DNA from: Tridacna crocea
Lineage: Eukaryota; Mollusca; Bivalvia; Cardiida; Cardiidae
Assembly: GCA_943736015.1 (NCBI GenBank)
Contig: OX031061.1
Location: 57,976,192 to 58,040,191, forward strand
Direction: 5' to 3'
DNA: 64,000 bases
In this document: positions 1-11,934 of the stretch, one piece after another
How the letters are laid out: the number at the start of each line of letters is the position of its first letter
Position numbering within the stretch: the stretch's first letter is position 1
Translations under genes and position numbers: made by a program
Notes under the pieces: generated by a model
Seen by the model: only the letters and a program-made list of their open reading frames with translations
Database searches by the model: none
Told to the model about the DNA's origin: nothing

Positions 1-83
1 TTTGAGTCACATTTATTTTGTTGTCTGCAAATTATTTTAATTTGGACCAGTCTAAAATTTTGTCTTTGGTAAAGAGTTATACG
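1..83 (-). mobile_element. P1 element fragment, cut by the window edge
   Basis: Terminal part of a P1 copy (TTTTGTTGTCTGCAAAT... to ...GGTAAAGAGTTA). In this annotation + means the CAAAATTTTAGACTGG end comes first and - means the GGGATTGTGTGG-derived end comes first. Confidence 0.7.
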
Positions 84-86
84 CAT

Positions 87-90
<4 letters not shown>

Positions 91-126
<36 letters not shown>
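91..126. repeat. (TC)n microsatellite
   Basis: Uninterrupted TC dinucleotides, immediately after the P1 fragment. Confidence 0.95.
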
Positions 127-129
<3 letters not shown>

Positions 130-189
130 CTCATATACTTTTTTCAAGCCTACCCAAACCATTTACCATTTACATTTGCATATTTAGCT

Positions 190-600
190 ACCCACTCACT
201 TAATGAAAAAAATAACAGACTAATTCAATCACAAACAATGATAAACTCTTACACACTCACTTAATCATAAAACAACTAACTTAATCACCAATTTAGTAAT
301 TAATTGTTACTCCCTCACTTAATCATAAAATAGTTGACTAACTCGATCACAAATACAATAATTAACTCTTACACACTCACTTAATCATAAAATAACTAAC
401 TCAGTCACAAATACAATAATTAACTCTTACCCTCCCACTTAATCATAAAATAACTGCATGACTAAATCAACAATACAATAATTACCTCTTACCCCCTCAC
501 TTAATCATAAAATAACTGACTAACTCAATCACCAATACAATAATTAACTCTTACACACTTAATCATAAAATAATGGACTAACTTAATCCCTCTTTTACTT
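190..600. repeat. Tandem repeat, about 58-62 bp unit, about 7 copies
   Basis: Units built on AACTCTTACACACTCACTT followed by AATCATAAAATAACT and CAATAATT; restarts near 245, 305, 363, 421, 483 and 546. AT-rich and non-coding. Confidence 0.9.
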
Positions 601-654
601 GCTTTCTCGACCCTTAACTTAACCCTTTGACTATTAATCACGACCAACTGACCT

Positions 655-725
655 TTTGCAGATAGTGTAGATCTAGATCAGACTGCACAGAATGTCAGTC
701 TGATCTTGGATGTACACTATCTGAT
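655..725. repeat. Short palindromic dispersed repeat (GTAGATCAAGATCAGACTGCACAG type)
   Basis: The left part GTGTAGATC...ATCAGACTGCACAG is answered by GTCAGTCTGATC...TGTACACTATC. Related copies are near 23975-24010, 45265-45350 and 46395-46475. Confidence 0.6.
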
Positions 726-814
726 GAGAAACACCCCTCCCACTTAATGTACTTGTATACCTGTTTTCCAACCCCTTAAAATATCCTTTTACTTATAAAC
801 CTGACTCAATAGAG

Positions 815-1135
815 CATCATTGCAATCACCCACTCATACATTTGCCCTGTCACTCTCTCATTCACTCACTCACACTAGCCTACCCATCATTGCACCCACT
901 TTCACCAACCTACCCATCCATCCCTCTCACTCATCATCCACCCACCCACCCATCATTCCCCACCCACCACCCACCCACTCACTCCTTACCCACTCACTCA
1001 ACCACCAACCCACCCCCTCCCATTCACTCACATACCCACCCACCCACCCATTTTTTCACTCACTTGCCACTGACCCACTCTCCACACTCACTCACTCACT
1101 TACTCACTCACTCTGCTTTCTCTCTGGCATGCACA
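815..1135. repeat. CACT/CACC-rich low-complexity DNA
   Basis: Irregular CACTCA and CACCCA repeats. Long open frames here encode only His/Pro/Ser/Thr/Leu-rich translations and are not genes. Confidence 0.85.
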
Positions 1136-2190
1136 CAAAATTACTTGCTCGCTGTCTTGTTCACTCATACATTAACCCAGTGCAGTGTTGCATTATTCAC
1201 TACTCAGGAAGAAGAGGTTTGCTGCATTTGACCTTTTGGAGCCAAAGATGTAAATGTAAGTAGGATTCTGTATTATTGTATGGCGCACAGTGTGTAGAAA
1301 TCGGAATATATGAGGAAATGATATGGAGGAAAGACTTGAAATACTACCAGAAAAAGAAAGGACGGAAAGGAAATTTGCTATTTGACATCTATCTAAAGCA
1401 AGTCAGCTATACCATGGTTAAAATTGAATTTATGGGAGATCTTTATTGTATCTACTTTTCTGATTTCTATCATAGACATGAGGTGAGATTTTGACAACTA
1501 TCATTTAATGCAGGTACTGTGGAATGTGGAGCTAGGGACTGCCCATATTGCTGTTTGCAGAGCTTTTAGGGCGCAAATAACTATCACCAGAGCTGGGGTG
1601 AGTTTTCAGGTATGACATTCAAGGAGGGAAAAAGAGCAGCAATACTACGACCTTTTTCAAGATTGGCTGAAATGATAATGTCAAGAGCAATCCATTTCGG
1701 GAAGAACCTTTGAATTTATCTAGTTTGGATTTATAAAAAGAAGATCTTTTCAATTACTATTTTTGGAATCGCTTGAAAACTTGATATCAGTCCTAGATAA
1801 TGGATCAGGCATTTAACATTGTCGCCTGCAAATTTAGGAGACCATTTCATAAACTCTCCTACTGTAATTTGATTAAGAAATGGGAGTCTGATTGCAATGT
1901 TGGATTAACTTTGGATCAAGCATTTTTTATAATCAGATGGAACCAAGGAAGTTGCCAACAAGTAATAAGTGGAGTTCAGCAATATAATTTTCTAGGTCAT
2001 TTATTCTTCTTCATCTACCATTGACTGACCTTATGCAGCAGAAATTGTTCCCAAACTGTTTTAAATTGTGGAATATGCAAGCTCATTTTGGTATCCACAG
2101 CTAGAAAAATCCAGCTGCCATTGAGAAAACTGAATGAGAGAAACCAAAAGTCTTCCCTTTATCACCAACTTCCTAAATATTGAAAAGGGC
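1136..2190. other. Non-repetitive stretch with no supportable gene
   Basis: No domain or conserved motif in any frame. 1515-1595 is open with an acceptor-like start (TTAATGCAG) and a GTGAGT-like end, but I cannot connect it to anything. Confidence 0.5.
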
Positions 2191-2239
2191 TTTTGAAACC
2201 AGATACATATATGGATATATGCCACCCTAATACAAGTAT

Positions 2240-2665
2240 TCATTCCAACACCTCCTTTGTCTACTCAACAACTCGCTCTATCTTTCAGCTAGCCATCCTT
2301 TCACTCTCTTGCCTACCCACTCACTCAGCCACCAACTCAACCACCCTCACCCCCATTTATTCACTCACCTACCCACTCTTTCACCTACACATCCCCTCAC
2401 TCACTTGCCAACTCACCCACTCACCATCATAACCACTCACTCATTTGCCAACTCACCCACTCACCATCATAACCACTCACTCATCCATTCTTCTAACCAA
2501 CCCACCAACTCATCCAGCAATCAACTCACTTACCACTCATTAACCCTCATTCACCCAGCCAATCACTCACCCTTCCTTTCACTTAGCCATCCCCTCACAT
2601 ACTCAACAACTTTCCATCTCACTCACCCCTCCCTCATTCATTTTCATTCATTAATACACTCACAC
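2240..2665. repeat. CACT/CCAACTCA-rich low-complexity DNA
   Basis: Irregular TCACTCA, CCAACTCAC and CATAACCACTCA units, including an exact short direct repeat of ACTCACTCATTTGCCAACTC-type sequence around 2400-2480. Confidence 0.85.
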
Positions 2666-2666
2666 A

Positions 2667-3400
2667 CTAACTTAAACAAGAGGGCCATGATGGCCCTGAA
2701 ATCGCGCACCTGAATCTAATATTGACCAAACATGAACCATTCTCAATCTAGTTTCCCAGTGACCTAGTTTTTTATCCCACATCACCCATTATCAAACTCT
2801 TTTGAGACATCATCAAACCAACATTCTGTCCAAGTTTGAAGAGTATCAGGCCAAAAATGTGACCTCTAGAACGTACAAAGGGTTTTTCTAACATTTGACC
2901 TGATGACCTAGTTTTTGACCCGACATGACCCATTTTAAAACTCATCCAAGATATCATCAAGACAAACATCCTGACTAACTTGCAAGAGTTTTGGACTGAA
3001 AATGTGGCCTCTACAGTGTATACAAGGTTTTTCTAAGATTTGACCTAGAGACCCAGTTTTTGACCCAACATCACCCATTTTCATTTCAAACTCATCCGAG
3101 ATATCATCAAGGCAAACAATCTGACCAAGTTTCATGAGTATCGGACTGAAAATGTGGCCTCTAGAGCGTCCACAAGGCTATTCTAAGATTTGACCTAGTG
3201 ACCTAGTTTTTGACCCAACATAACCCATTTTCAAACATGTCCGAGATATTGAGACAAACATTCTGACCGAGTTTCATGAGTATGGGACTGAAAATGTGGC
3301 CTCTAGAGCGTCCACAAGGTAAAAAGTTGACAACGCACGACGGAGTCCGGACACAGCACTATCACAGTAGCTCACTCGGAGCACTTCGTGACCAGGTGAG
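2667..3400 (-). mobile_element. Hairpin-ended dispersed element with about 147-bp internal repeats
   Basis: It begins AACAAGAGGGCCATGATGGCCCTG (hairpin GGGCCATGATGGCCC) and contains about four copies of a 147-bp unit marked by GACCTAGTTTTTGACCC (near 2761, 2908, 3049, 3201). It ends with GCGCACGACGGAGTCCGGACAC-like sequence and ACTTCGTGACCAGGTGAGCT. Fragments in the other orientation lie at 23405-23706 and 54237-54620. Possibly a Helitron/Helentron-type non-autonomous element; unproven. Confidence 0.7.
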
Positions 3401-3651
3401 CTAAAAAACAACCCACTTCTCTCACTAGCTCCTTTTCACAGACTGAATTTCATTCATTCATTCATTCACAAACTAACTTCCTTCCTTTCACGTTTGCACC
3501 CCCTACCCCCCCCCCTCTTTTCCTCCCCCCCCCTCTTTTCCTCCCCCCCCTCTCTCTCTCTTTCTCTCGCTCTCTCACCTTTTTATTACTTTATCTGGTG
3601 GCTGTCTGTATGTCACTGGGTTCTGCTGTCTGTCTCCTTGTGTCTCTTTTT

Positions 3652-3880
3652 TACTCTTTACCAAACAACAAATTTCAGAATGATACAAAGTGAAAGCATC
3701 TGCAGACAACAAAAGTGACTGAAAAATTTAGATTCTTTTTTGGAAGGGTAGAAAACACTTGGGGAAAAGGAGAGAATGCTGGTTGTCAGCATTTTCTCAT
3801 TTTCCCACAATGTTTTCAAAAGGCTTCTACCTAAGAGACGTAAAGACCAGGGATTGTTTGGGAAAGGCTTACTCTGTTAA
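3652..3880 (+). mobile_element. P1 element inside the TCTG array
   Basis: Near-complete copy with an intact but imperfect central palindrome (AAAGGAGAGAATGCTGGTTG / TCAGCATTTTCTCATTTTCC). No TTAA on the left side; TTAA at 3877-3880. Confidence 0.85.
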
Positions 3881-4404
3881 TCCACGCATGCATTTACTCA
3901 TTCAAAAACCACCCTCCCATACCTCATCTTTTATCTTTCTCACTCTCTCAATAACCTTACTAAGAATCTAACAACCCAAAAACTAACCAGCTCTTTCACT
4001 CCCTTGCCTTTTTGTCTGTTTGTTTATCTCTCCCTGCCTGTTCCTCTCTATCACATTTACCTGTCCATTCACTTGTTTGCTCATCCACCTATGTCTGTGT
4101 TTCTGTTTGCCTTCCTGTCTGTATTTCTATTTGCTGTCTGTCTGTATTTCTGTTTGTCTGTCTGTATGTGTAGTATTTCTGTCTGTCGGTCTCCCTCTCT
4201 CTCTCTCTACTCTATCTGGTGGCTATCTGTATGTCACTGAGTTCTGCTGTCTGTCTCCTTGTTTCTCTTTTTTACTCACTATTACACCTCCAAAAGACTT
4301 AAAAACCCATGAACTTGCTCCCTTTCTTACTCCCTCGTCTGGCTGTCTGTTTGTGTGTCTCTCCTTCTCTGCCCCTCTCTCTCAATTTTACCCATACAGT
4401 CACT

Positions 4405-4485
4405 TTTTTCGATTTAAATTTTTGAACCGCCCATATTTTGTCATCTGCAAAAGCTTTTGATTTTGAACAGTCTAAGATTTGTTGT
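4405..4485 (-). mobile_element. P1 terminal fragment
   Basis: Only the TTTTGTCATCTGCAAAAGC...GTCTAAGATTTGTTG end survives. Confidence 0.55.
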
Positions 4486-4603
4486 TGAACACAGAATTTG
4501 CCCTTGTTTTAATTGGAAAGGTTACTGAAAAAGGAAGAAATTGCTGTTAACTTCTATTTGCTCCTTTCTCTCATAATCTTTTTTAATCTTCTTTATCAAA
4601 GTT

Positions 4604-5030
4604 ATTAACTCTATACCAAATGAAAAAAAAAAATAGATTGGTCCAAATTGAAAGCATTATTTTGCAGACTACAAAATAAATGTGACATAAAGATTGAAAT
4701 TTGTTTAATTCATTACCAAACAACAAAATTTTAGGTAAGTTCAAATCGAAAGCATTTGCAGAGGACAAAATAAAAGTGACTGAAAATTAAAAAGAAAATT
4801 TGTTTTGTGAAGGGTAGAAAACACTGTGGGAGAAGAAGAAAATGCTGGTAACCAACATTTTCTCCTTTTTTCACGATGTTTTCTGAAGGCTTCTTTCTCA
4901 GGGTTGTCAAAAGTAGGGATTGTGTGGTAATGGGTTAACGAATGGAAGAAAACATTGTGGAAAAGGGAGAAAATACTGGTTTCCAGCATTTTCTGCTTTT
5001 CCCACAATGTTTTCAATAGGTTTCTTTCTC
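4604..5030 (+). mobile_element. P1 element interrupted by a second P1 element
   Basis: The outer copy runs 4604-4704 (TTAACTCTATACCAAATG... to GAAATTTG) and resumes at 4939 with GAATGGAAGAAAACATTGTGG through its palindrome to about 5030. The inner copy occupies its middle. Confidence 0.8.
4705..4938 (+). mobile_element. P1 element nested in the 4604-5030 copy
   Basis: Complete copy with TTAA at 4705-4708 and 4935-4938. Removing it and one TTAA restores a continuous outer P1. Confidence 0.88.
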
Positions 5031-5928
5031 TCATTCCGTCTCTGTGTCTGTCTCTGTGACTGTCTTTTTCTTATTTTATCTGTCTGTCTGTTTCCTTCTC
5101 TTTCTCACTTTTTCTTGTTGCCATCTGTAATATATGTCAACGACTGTGTTCTTCTGTTTCCTTGTATCTCTCTTATACCTGCTTATCCATTCAGGCATTC
5201 CCTCATTCACCCACCCTCTCATTCTTTCTATTCTATCTTTCTTTCTCCCTCAATTAACTTCCAAAAGACCATAAACACTTGAACTAACCCCCTCTTTCAC
5301 TCCCTCGTCTGGTTGTCTATTTCTCTGTCTGTCTGTCTCTCCCTGTCTGTCACAAGCTCTCTCTCTTTTATCCGTCTACTCACTTGTTCACTTGTCCCCC
5401 TATGTCTGTATTTCTGTTTTTATGTTTCTGTCTGTGTCTCTGTTTTTTTCTGTCTGTCCCTGTCTGTCATTCTCTCTCACTTTTTATCCTTCCACTCACT
5501 TGTTCACTTATCCCCCTATGTCTGTATTTCTGTTTGCATGTCTCTCTGTGTCTCTGTCTGTCTGTCAGTCCGTCTGTCTCTTCATTTGTCTTTCTCTTCT
5601 TCTGTCTCTCCATCTGTCTTTCACTTATTGACTCCCTCTTCTGGCTGTCAGTCTATCTCTCTCACTATCTCTCTTTGTCTATCTATCTATCAGGTGGCTA
5701 TCTGAATGCCATTGGGTTCTGCTGTGCGTCTCCTTGTTTCTCCTTTTTACTTGCATGTCTGTTTGTTTGTCTGTCTCTCCTTTTATGTCACTCTCTCTCA
5801 ATTTTACCCTTCCAGTGACTTGTTTGCTTATCCGCCTTTGTCTGTAATTCTGTTTGCCTGCCTGTCCGTGTTTCTATTTGCCTGTCTGTCTGTATTTCTG
5901 TTTGCATGTCTGTATGTATTTTTGTCTC

Positions 5929-5963
<35 letters not shown>

Positions 5964-8900
5964 TTCTCAACCTTTATCTATCTATCTGGTTTCTATCTGT
6001 ATGTTACTGGGTTCTGCTGTCAGTCTCCTTTTTTTCCTTTTTACTCACTATTTCATGTCCAAAAGACTTAACATTCCATGAACCCACCCACTTTTTTACT
6101 CCCTTGTCTGCCTATCTGTTTGTTTGTCTGTCTCTCCCTCTCTGCCCCTCTCTCTCAATTTTACCCATACAGTCACTTGTTTGCTGATCTGCCTATGTCT
6201 GTATTTCTGTTTGCCTGCCTGTCTGTATTTCTATTTGCCTGTCTGTCTGTACTTCTGTTGGTCTGTCTGTATTTCTGTTTGACTGTCTGTATGTGTTTAT
6301 GTCTGTCCATCTTCCTCTCTTTCTCTATATCTATCTATCTGGTGGCTATCTGTATGTCACTAGGTTCTGCTGTCTATCTCCTTGTTTCTCTTTTTTACTC
6401 ACTATTACATTTCCAAAAGACTTCAAAACCCATAAACTAACCTGCTCTTTCACTCGTTTGTCTACCTACTTTTTGTTTGCCAGTCTCTCTCTGTCTGTCC
6501 CTCTCTCTCACTTTTAACTGTCCACTCACTAATTTGCTTATCCCGCTATGTCTGTATTTCTGTTTGCCTGCCTGTCTGTATTTCTATTTGCCTGTCTGTC
6601 TTTATTTTTGTTTGTCTGTATGTCTGTGTTTCTCTATGTATTTCTGTCTGTCTCTCTCACTATCTTCTCTTTCTCTATCTATCTATCTATCTGGTGGCTA
6701 TCTGTATATCACTGGGTTCTGCTGGCTGTCTCCTTGTTTCTCTATTTTACTCATTATTTCACTTCCAAAAGACTTTTAACATTCCATGAAATTACCCGCT
6801 TTCTTACTCCCTTGTTTGCCTGTCTGTTTGTTTGTCTGTCTCTCCCACTCTGCCCCTCTTTCTCAATTTTACCTGTCTAGTCACTTGTTTGCTTAGTCCC
6901 CTATAGCTGTCTGTCTCTCTGTCTTTCTCTTATCCTTATTCTATTCGTCTTTCTGTTTCTCTCTCTCTCTTTCACTTTTTCTGGTTGCCATTTGTATGTC
7001 AATGTGTTCTTCTGTCTGTCTCCTTGTATCTCTTTTATACCTGTTTATCCATTCAAGTATTTCATCATTTATCCACTCTTTCATTCTTTCTATTCTATCT
7101 TTCTTTCTCCCTCAACTTTCAAAAGATAAACGCATGAACTAATCTGCTCTTTCACTCCGTCGTCTGGTTGTCTGTTTGTCTATCTGTCTCTCCCTGTCTG
7201 TCATATGCTCTCTTCCTTTTACCTGTCCACTCACTTGTTCACTTATCCCCCTATGTCTGTATTTCTGTTTGCATGTCTGTCTGTCTCTCTGTGTCTCTGT
7301 TTGTCTGTCTGTCTGTCTCTCCCTGTCTGTCACTCTCTCTCACTTTTATCCTTCCACGCACTTGTTTACTTATCCCCCGTGTCTGTATTTTGCTTGCATG
7401 TCTGTTTGTGTCTCTGTCTGTCTGTTTGTCTCTCCATCTGTCTTTTCTCTTATTCTATTTCTCCATCTGTCTTTCACTTACTGACTCCCTTTTCTGGCTG
7501 TCTATCTCTCTTGCTCTTTCTCTATCTATCTATCTGGTGGTTATCTGTATGTCAACGGGTTTTGCTGTCTGTCTCCTTGTTTCTCCTTTTTACTTGCCTG
7601 TCTGTTTGTTTGTCTGTCTCTCCCTGTATGTCCCTTGTATGTCCAGTCACTTGTTTGCGTATCTGCCTATGTGTGTATTTCTGTTTGTCTGCCTGTCTGT
7701 ATTTCTATTTGCCTGTCTGTCTGTATTTCTGTTTGCCTCTCTGTATGTATTTCTGTCTGTCTGTCTCTATTTCTCTTTCTATATCTCTGTCTTTCTCTCT
7801 GGTGGCTTTCTGTATGTCACTGGGTTCTGCTGTCTGTCTCCTTTTTTCTACTTTTTCACTCGCGTGTCTTGTCTGTTAAATCTATTTTTCTGTCTCTCCC
7901 TGTCTGTCCCTCTCTCAATTTTACCATGCAGTCACTAGTTAGCCTATCTCCCTACATCTGTTTGTATGTCTCTTCTGTATGTCTTTTTCTCTTTCTGTCT
8001 GTCTGTCTGTTTTTCTCTTATTCTATATGTCTCTCTCTCCCTGTATCTTTTTGTGCTAGTATGTGCCTTTTTTTGAGTCTCTTGTTTACCATTTTGAACC
8101 AAGTCACACATTTCTTGTTCAATCATTCCTCCCACAAGTCCTCTCCTGTCTTCCTTCATCCACTCTGTCATTCTCTCCCTCTCTGTGCATCTTATTTCTC
8201 TATTCACTTATATACTTACTAATACATTCAATCTATTCACAACCTGTCTTTTGTCTCTCCCTCCCTCTCTCCCACCCTCACTCACTCACCCACCCAACAC
8301 TAACTCTCTCTTTCTCTCTCTTCCCCTATATTGCCTGCTACCTCTGTCCATCTGTCTCTTTTTCTCTTTCCTTCCCTCCTCTCTCTCTCACTCCACACTT
8401 ACTCTCCACTCACTCACCCACTCACTTGTTGCCTCTCTCTCTGTCTGTTTGTCTCTGTCTTTTCCCTTGTTATGCACATTGTTTGTCTGTATTTCTGTAT
8501 GTCTGTCTTTGTTTCTTTGTCACTATGTCTAGGTGTATGTCTGTCTGTCTATCTGTCTTCAGTCTTCCTGTGGATGTCTGTCTGTCTGTCTGTCTGTCTG
8601 TTCCCCATTCTCCTATCGTCTCTCTGTCTGTCTTCCCCCTCTCTCTTTCTCTTTTTCCATCTCTTTATCTTTCTCTACCAAAGTGTGTCTTTTCTTGAGT
8701 GTCTGTCTCACCAATTTGACCCCAATCACACGTTCCCTCTATAACAGTGCCTCCCATAAGTCTTCTATCTTTCTTCATCTGCTTTGCCTCTGCTTCACTC
8801 ACTCACTCTCTCACTCAATCACTCACTCACTCACTCACTCAAACAATCGATCACTCCCTACTTACTCCACCCTCTCTGTCTCACACTCAATCACTCATTC

Positions 8901-9109
8901 CATACTTACTCAATTGTTGTCTCTCTCTGTCTGTTTGTCTCTGTCTCCCCTTGTTATGCTTCTTACCATCTATCACTGTGTGTCCTTCTGTATCTCTGTC
9001 TCTCTTTCTTTCTTTGTCCCACTGTCTGTGTGTATGTCTGTCTGAATGTCTATCTGTTGTCTGTTTGCTTCTCTTTCTCCCCATGTCTCTTTGTCTCCCC
9101 CTCTCTTTT

Positions 9110-9141
<32 letters not shown>

Positions 9142-10181
9142 TTTTCTCTTTCTCTATATCTTTCTCTACTGATATGTGTCTTTTCTTGAGTGTCTTTCTA
9201 ACCAACTTGACCCAAATCAAACATTCCTTCTACAACAATCCCTCCAACAAGTCCTCTCCTATCTTGCTTCATCTGTTTTGCCTCTGCCTCACTCACTCAC
9301 ACACTCACTACTTACTCTCCACTCACTCACTTACTCACTTATCTGTCTGTCTGTCTGTCTGTCTCTTCCCTTGTTATGCCAGTCCCTGTCTGTCTGTTTT
9401 TCTGTCTGTCTGTCTGTTTGTCTATATCTCTGTCTCACTATCTTTCTTTGTCTCTCTGTCCGTGTGTGTGCCTGTCTGTTGTCTGTTTCTATCTCTTTCC
9501 TTGCTATGCCTGTCCTCGTCTGTCTGTGTGTCTGTCTCTCTGTCTGTCTTGTTTCTCTTTCTGTGTGTCTGTCTGTACCTCTTTCTCTCCATGTTGGTAT
9601 ATGTATTTTATAAGTTACTCACCAACTTGACTCCGGTAACACATTCATATTGACCATCCATAAGTCCTTTCCTTTCTTTTGCCCTCATCCACTCTCTCTC
9701 TGTCCATCTCACTTACTTATTCTCTGTTTGATTATACCATTATTCACTCAGTATACATTCATTTTACTGTCTGCCCATGAGTCACTCTCACTCACTCTTT
9801 CTCTCACTCACTCACTCACTCACTGTATGTGTGTGTGTTTCTCCCCTGTTTTTGCCTGTCCCCATCTGTCTGTCTGCCTGTCAGCCTGCTCGTCTCTCTC
9901 TCTCTCTCTCTCTGTTGGTCTGTTTGTCTCACTTCTCTATGTCTGTCTCACTTTGTTATTCCTCTATTCACTGATACTATAATTCACTAACTCACATATA
10001 CTTTCAACTTACTGTCAGTCCATGACTCACTCACTCACTCACTCACTCTCCTTGTTTTTGTCTGTCTCTCTGCCTCTGCCTACCGTTTTGCCTGCTTGCC
10101 TGCCTGCCTGCCTGTCTGTGTGTCTGTATCTATGTCTGTATCTATGTCTCTGTGTGTGTGTGGGTGTGTGTGTGTGTGTGT

Positions 10182-10221
<40 letters not shown>

Positions 10222-10497
10222 CTTTGATTTTCAGTATATGTCTTTTCCTGTGTCACTTACCAACTTAAGCCCAGTCGCTCATTCCCTTTTCACCATCTGT
10301 CTCTTAGTCTGTCATTTTCATCCACCACTCACTCACTCACTTTCACTCACTCACTTAACCTATATTTACCAACACACTCATTCAATAATAACTTCGTTTA
10401 CTCACCAACTCAATCTTAATTGCCCATGCACACACTCAACTACCCATGCATCCACTCACCAACCCATTCAATTACTCTGTCAATCATTCACCATTCA

Positions 10498-10650
10498 TTA
10501 ACTCATTACCAAACAACAATATTATTGTCTGGTCCAAATCGAAAGCATTTGCAGACGACAACATAAAAGTCACTGGAAATTTGAAATTTGATTTGTGAAG
10601 AGTAGAAAACATTATGGGAAAAGGAGAAAATGCTGTTAAATCTCTTTCAC
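10498..10650 (+). mobile_element. P1 element, truncated at the palindrome centre
   Basis: Starts TTAACTCATTACCAAACAAC and stops after the left hairpin arm (GGAGAAAATGCTGTT); the whole right half is missing. Confidence 0.8.
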
Positions 10651-11700
10651 TTACTGAACAAGTTAATCAATTACTGGCATACTCACCCATCCTCTATCTA
10701 ATTTGACTGACCACTGATTTATTTATTTATCTATTCCTTTTTCACTTCACTCAACCTGTGACTGTCACTCACTCAACAGCATACTAATTTACTTTTTTTC
10801 TATCCTTCTTTGTTTCTTTGTCTATTTGTCCGACTCTTTTTCTGTATCTCTGCGTCTCTTTTACATCCTTTACATTTACCCATTTGTTTGCTCTCCCAAC
10901 TATCCTTTTACCCAATCACCTCCCCATTAAATAACATGTCTTATTTACCTACTCCCTCCCTCACATATATTTTATTTGCGCATTCATATACTCCCTCCCT
11001 AAATTACCTATTAATCCAAACACCCTTTACATTTACCCATTTGTTTGCTCTCCCAACAACCCTTTTACCCACTCACTTCCCCATTAAATAACATTTCTTA
11101 TTTACATACTCGGTCCCTCACGTATCTTTTATTCGCGCATTTATATACACCCTCCCTAAATTACCCATTAATCCAAACACCAACCTTCCCATCTGTTTTC
11201 ATTCCATCAGTCACTATCTGAACTTACCCACTTAGTCCCTCATTCAATAATTTATTCACCCTTTCTACCCACCTCCTCACTCACTCACAAACTCACCTGT
11301 TCACCCATATTCTAATTTATTCTCCCACAAACTTACCTATCCAATATCAGCCCAGTTCCTTACACACTAACTCACCTAACTACCCATCATCCTTACTCAC
11401 TCATTCCTCACTCATCTAGCCACTCATTTACCTACACCACCCACTCACTTACCCTCATTTTACTCACTCACTTATATACCCATACATTCACCTACACACC
11501 CATCAGTCTACTCATTCTTTCATGTACCTACCCAACCATCAACTCACTCACTCACTAACTCACCAACCCAACCACACAGTTCACTTAACCACTCTTCCAC
11601 CCATCCACTCACCCTCCCACTCACTCACTCACTCACTCACTCACTCACTCACACTCTTTCACTCTCTTTTCTTTCACTCAGTCACTTCCTAACTAACTTC
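10650..11700. repeat. CACT/TACC-rich low-complexity DNA with a 160-bp duplication
   Basis: A 160-bp stretch starting CCTTTACATTTACCCATTTG is present twice, at about 10867 and 11027, and continues to about 11180. The rest is irregular CTCACTCA and CCCATC repeats ending in (CACT)n near 11620-11655. Confidence 0.85.
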
Positions 11701-11934
11701 ATCTCTCACTCACTAAAGAGACAGTGTGCAGGATTCCATTTTCTTTGGACAGCTGCCAGCTATGAATTGCGTGATACTGCACTGACCGAGATGCTTAAGT
11801 ATGGAAGATTCCTTGCGAGGAATCCCATGAAGCTGAAATGCTGACTGTGACATCTGTGAGGAGAGTTGCATCATGGTCTCAGGCGGAATGAATACAGGTA
11901 GTTGTATACAGTCTAACCTCAATACCATTGAGCA

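Larger units (their letters stand above)
3500..10310. repeat. Long TCTG/TCTC-rich tandem array with higher-order units
   Basis: Pyrimidine-rich TCTGTCTG/TCTCTCTC DNA. From 3.5 to 8.05 kb a unit marked by ATCTGGTGGCTATCTGTATG and GGGTTCTGCTGTCTGTCTCC recurs near 3600, 4220, 5695, 5990, 6345, 6700, 7540 and 7805; around 6 kb the spacing is about 355 bp. From 8.06 kb a different unit marked by TCTTTTCTTGAGTGTCTG and CCAA(C/T)TTGACCC recurs near 8065, 8685, 9175, 9600 and 10240. The long ORFs, all Cys/Leu/Ser/Val/Phe on + and Arg/Asp/Thr/Gln on -, come from base composition. Confidence 0.92.

Noticed and set aside
1515-1595. Possible exon (acceptor TTAATGCAG, donor-like GTGAGT, 27 open codons)
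   Set aside because: No neighbouring exon shares a compatible phase and the peptide is not recognisable; one pair of splice-like sites is expected by chance.
3500-9982. Many long overlapping ORFs of 100-290 codons
   Set aside because: They come from TCTG/TCTC repeats open in several frames at once on one strand, give Ser/Leu/Cys/Val/Phe-only translations and have no domain, splice or start signal.
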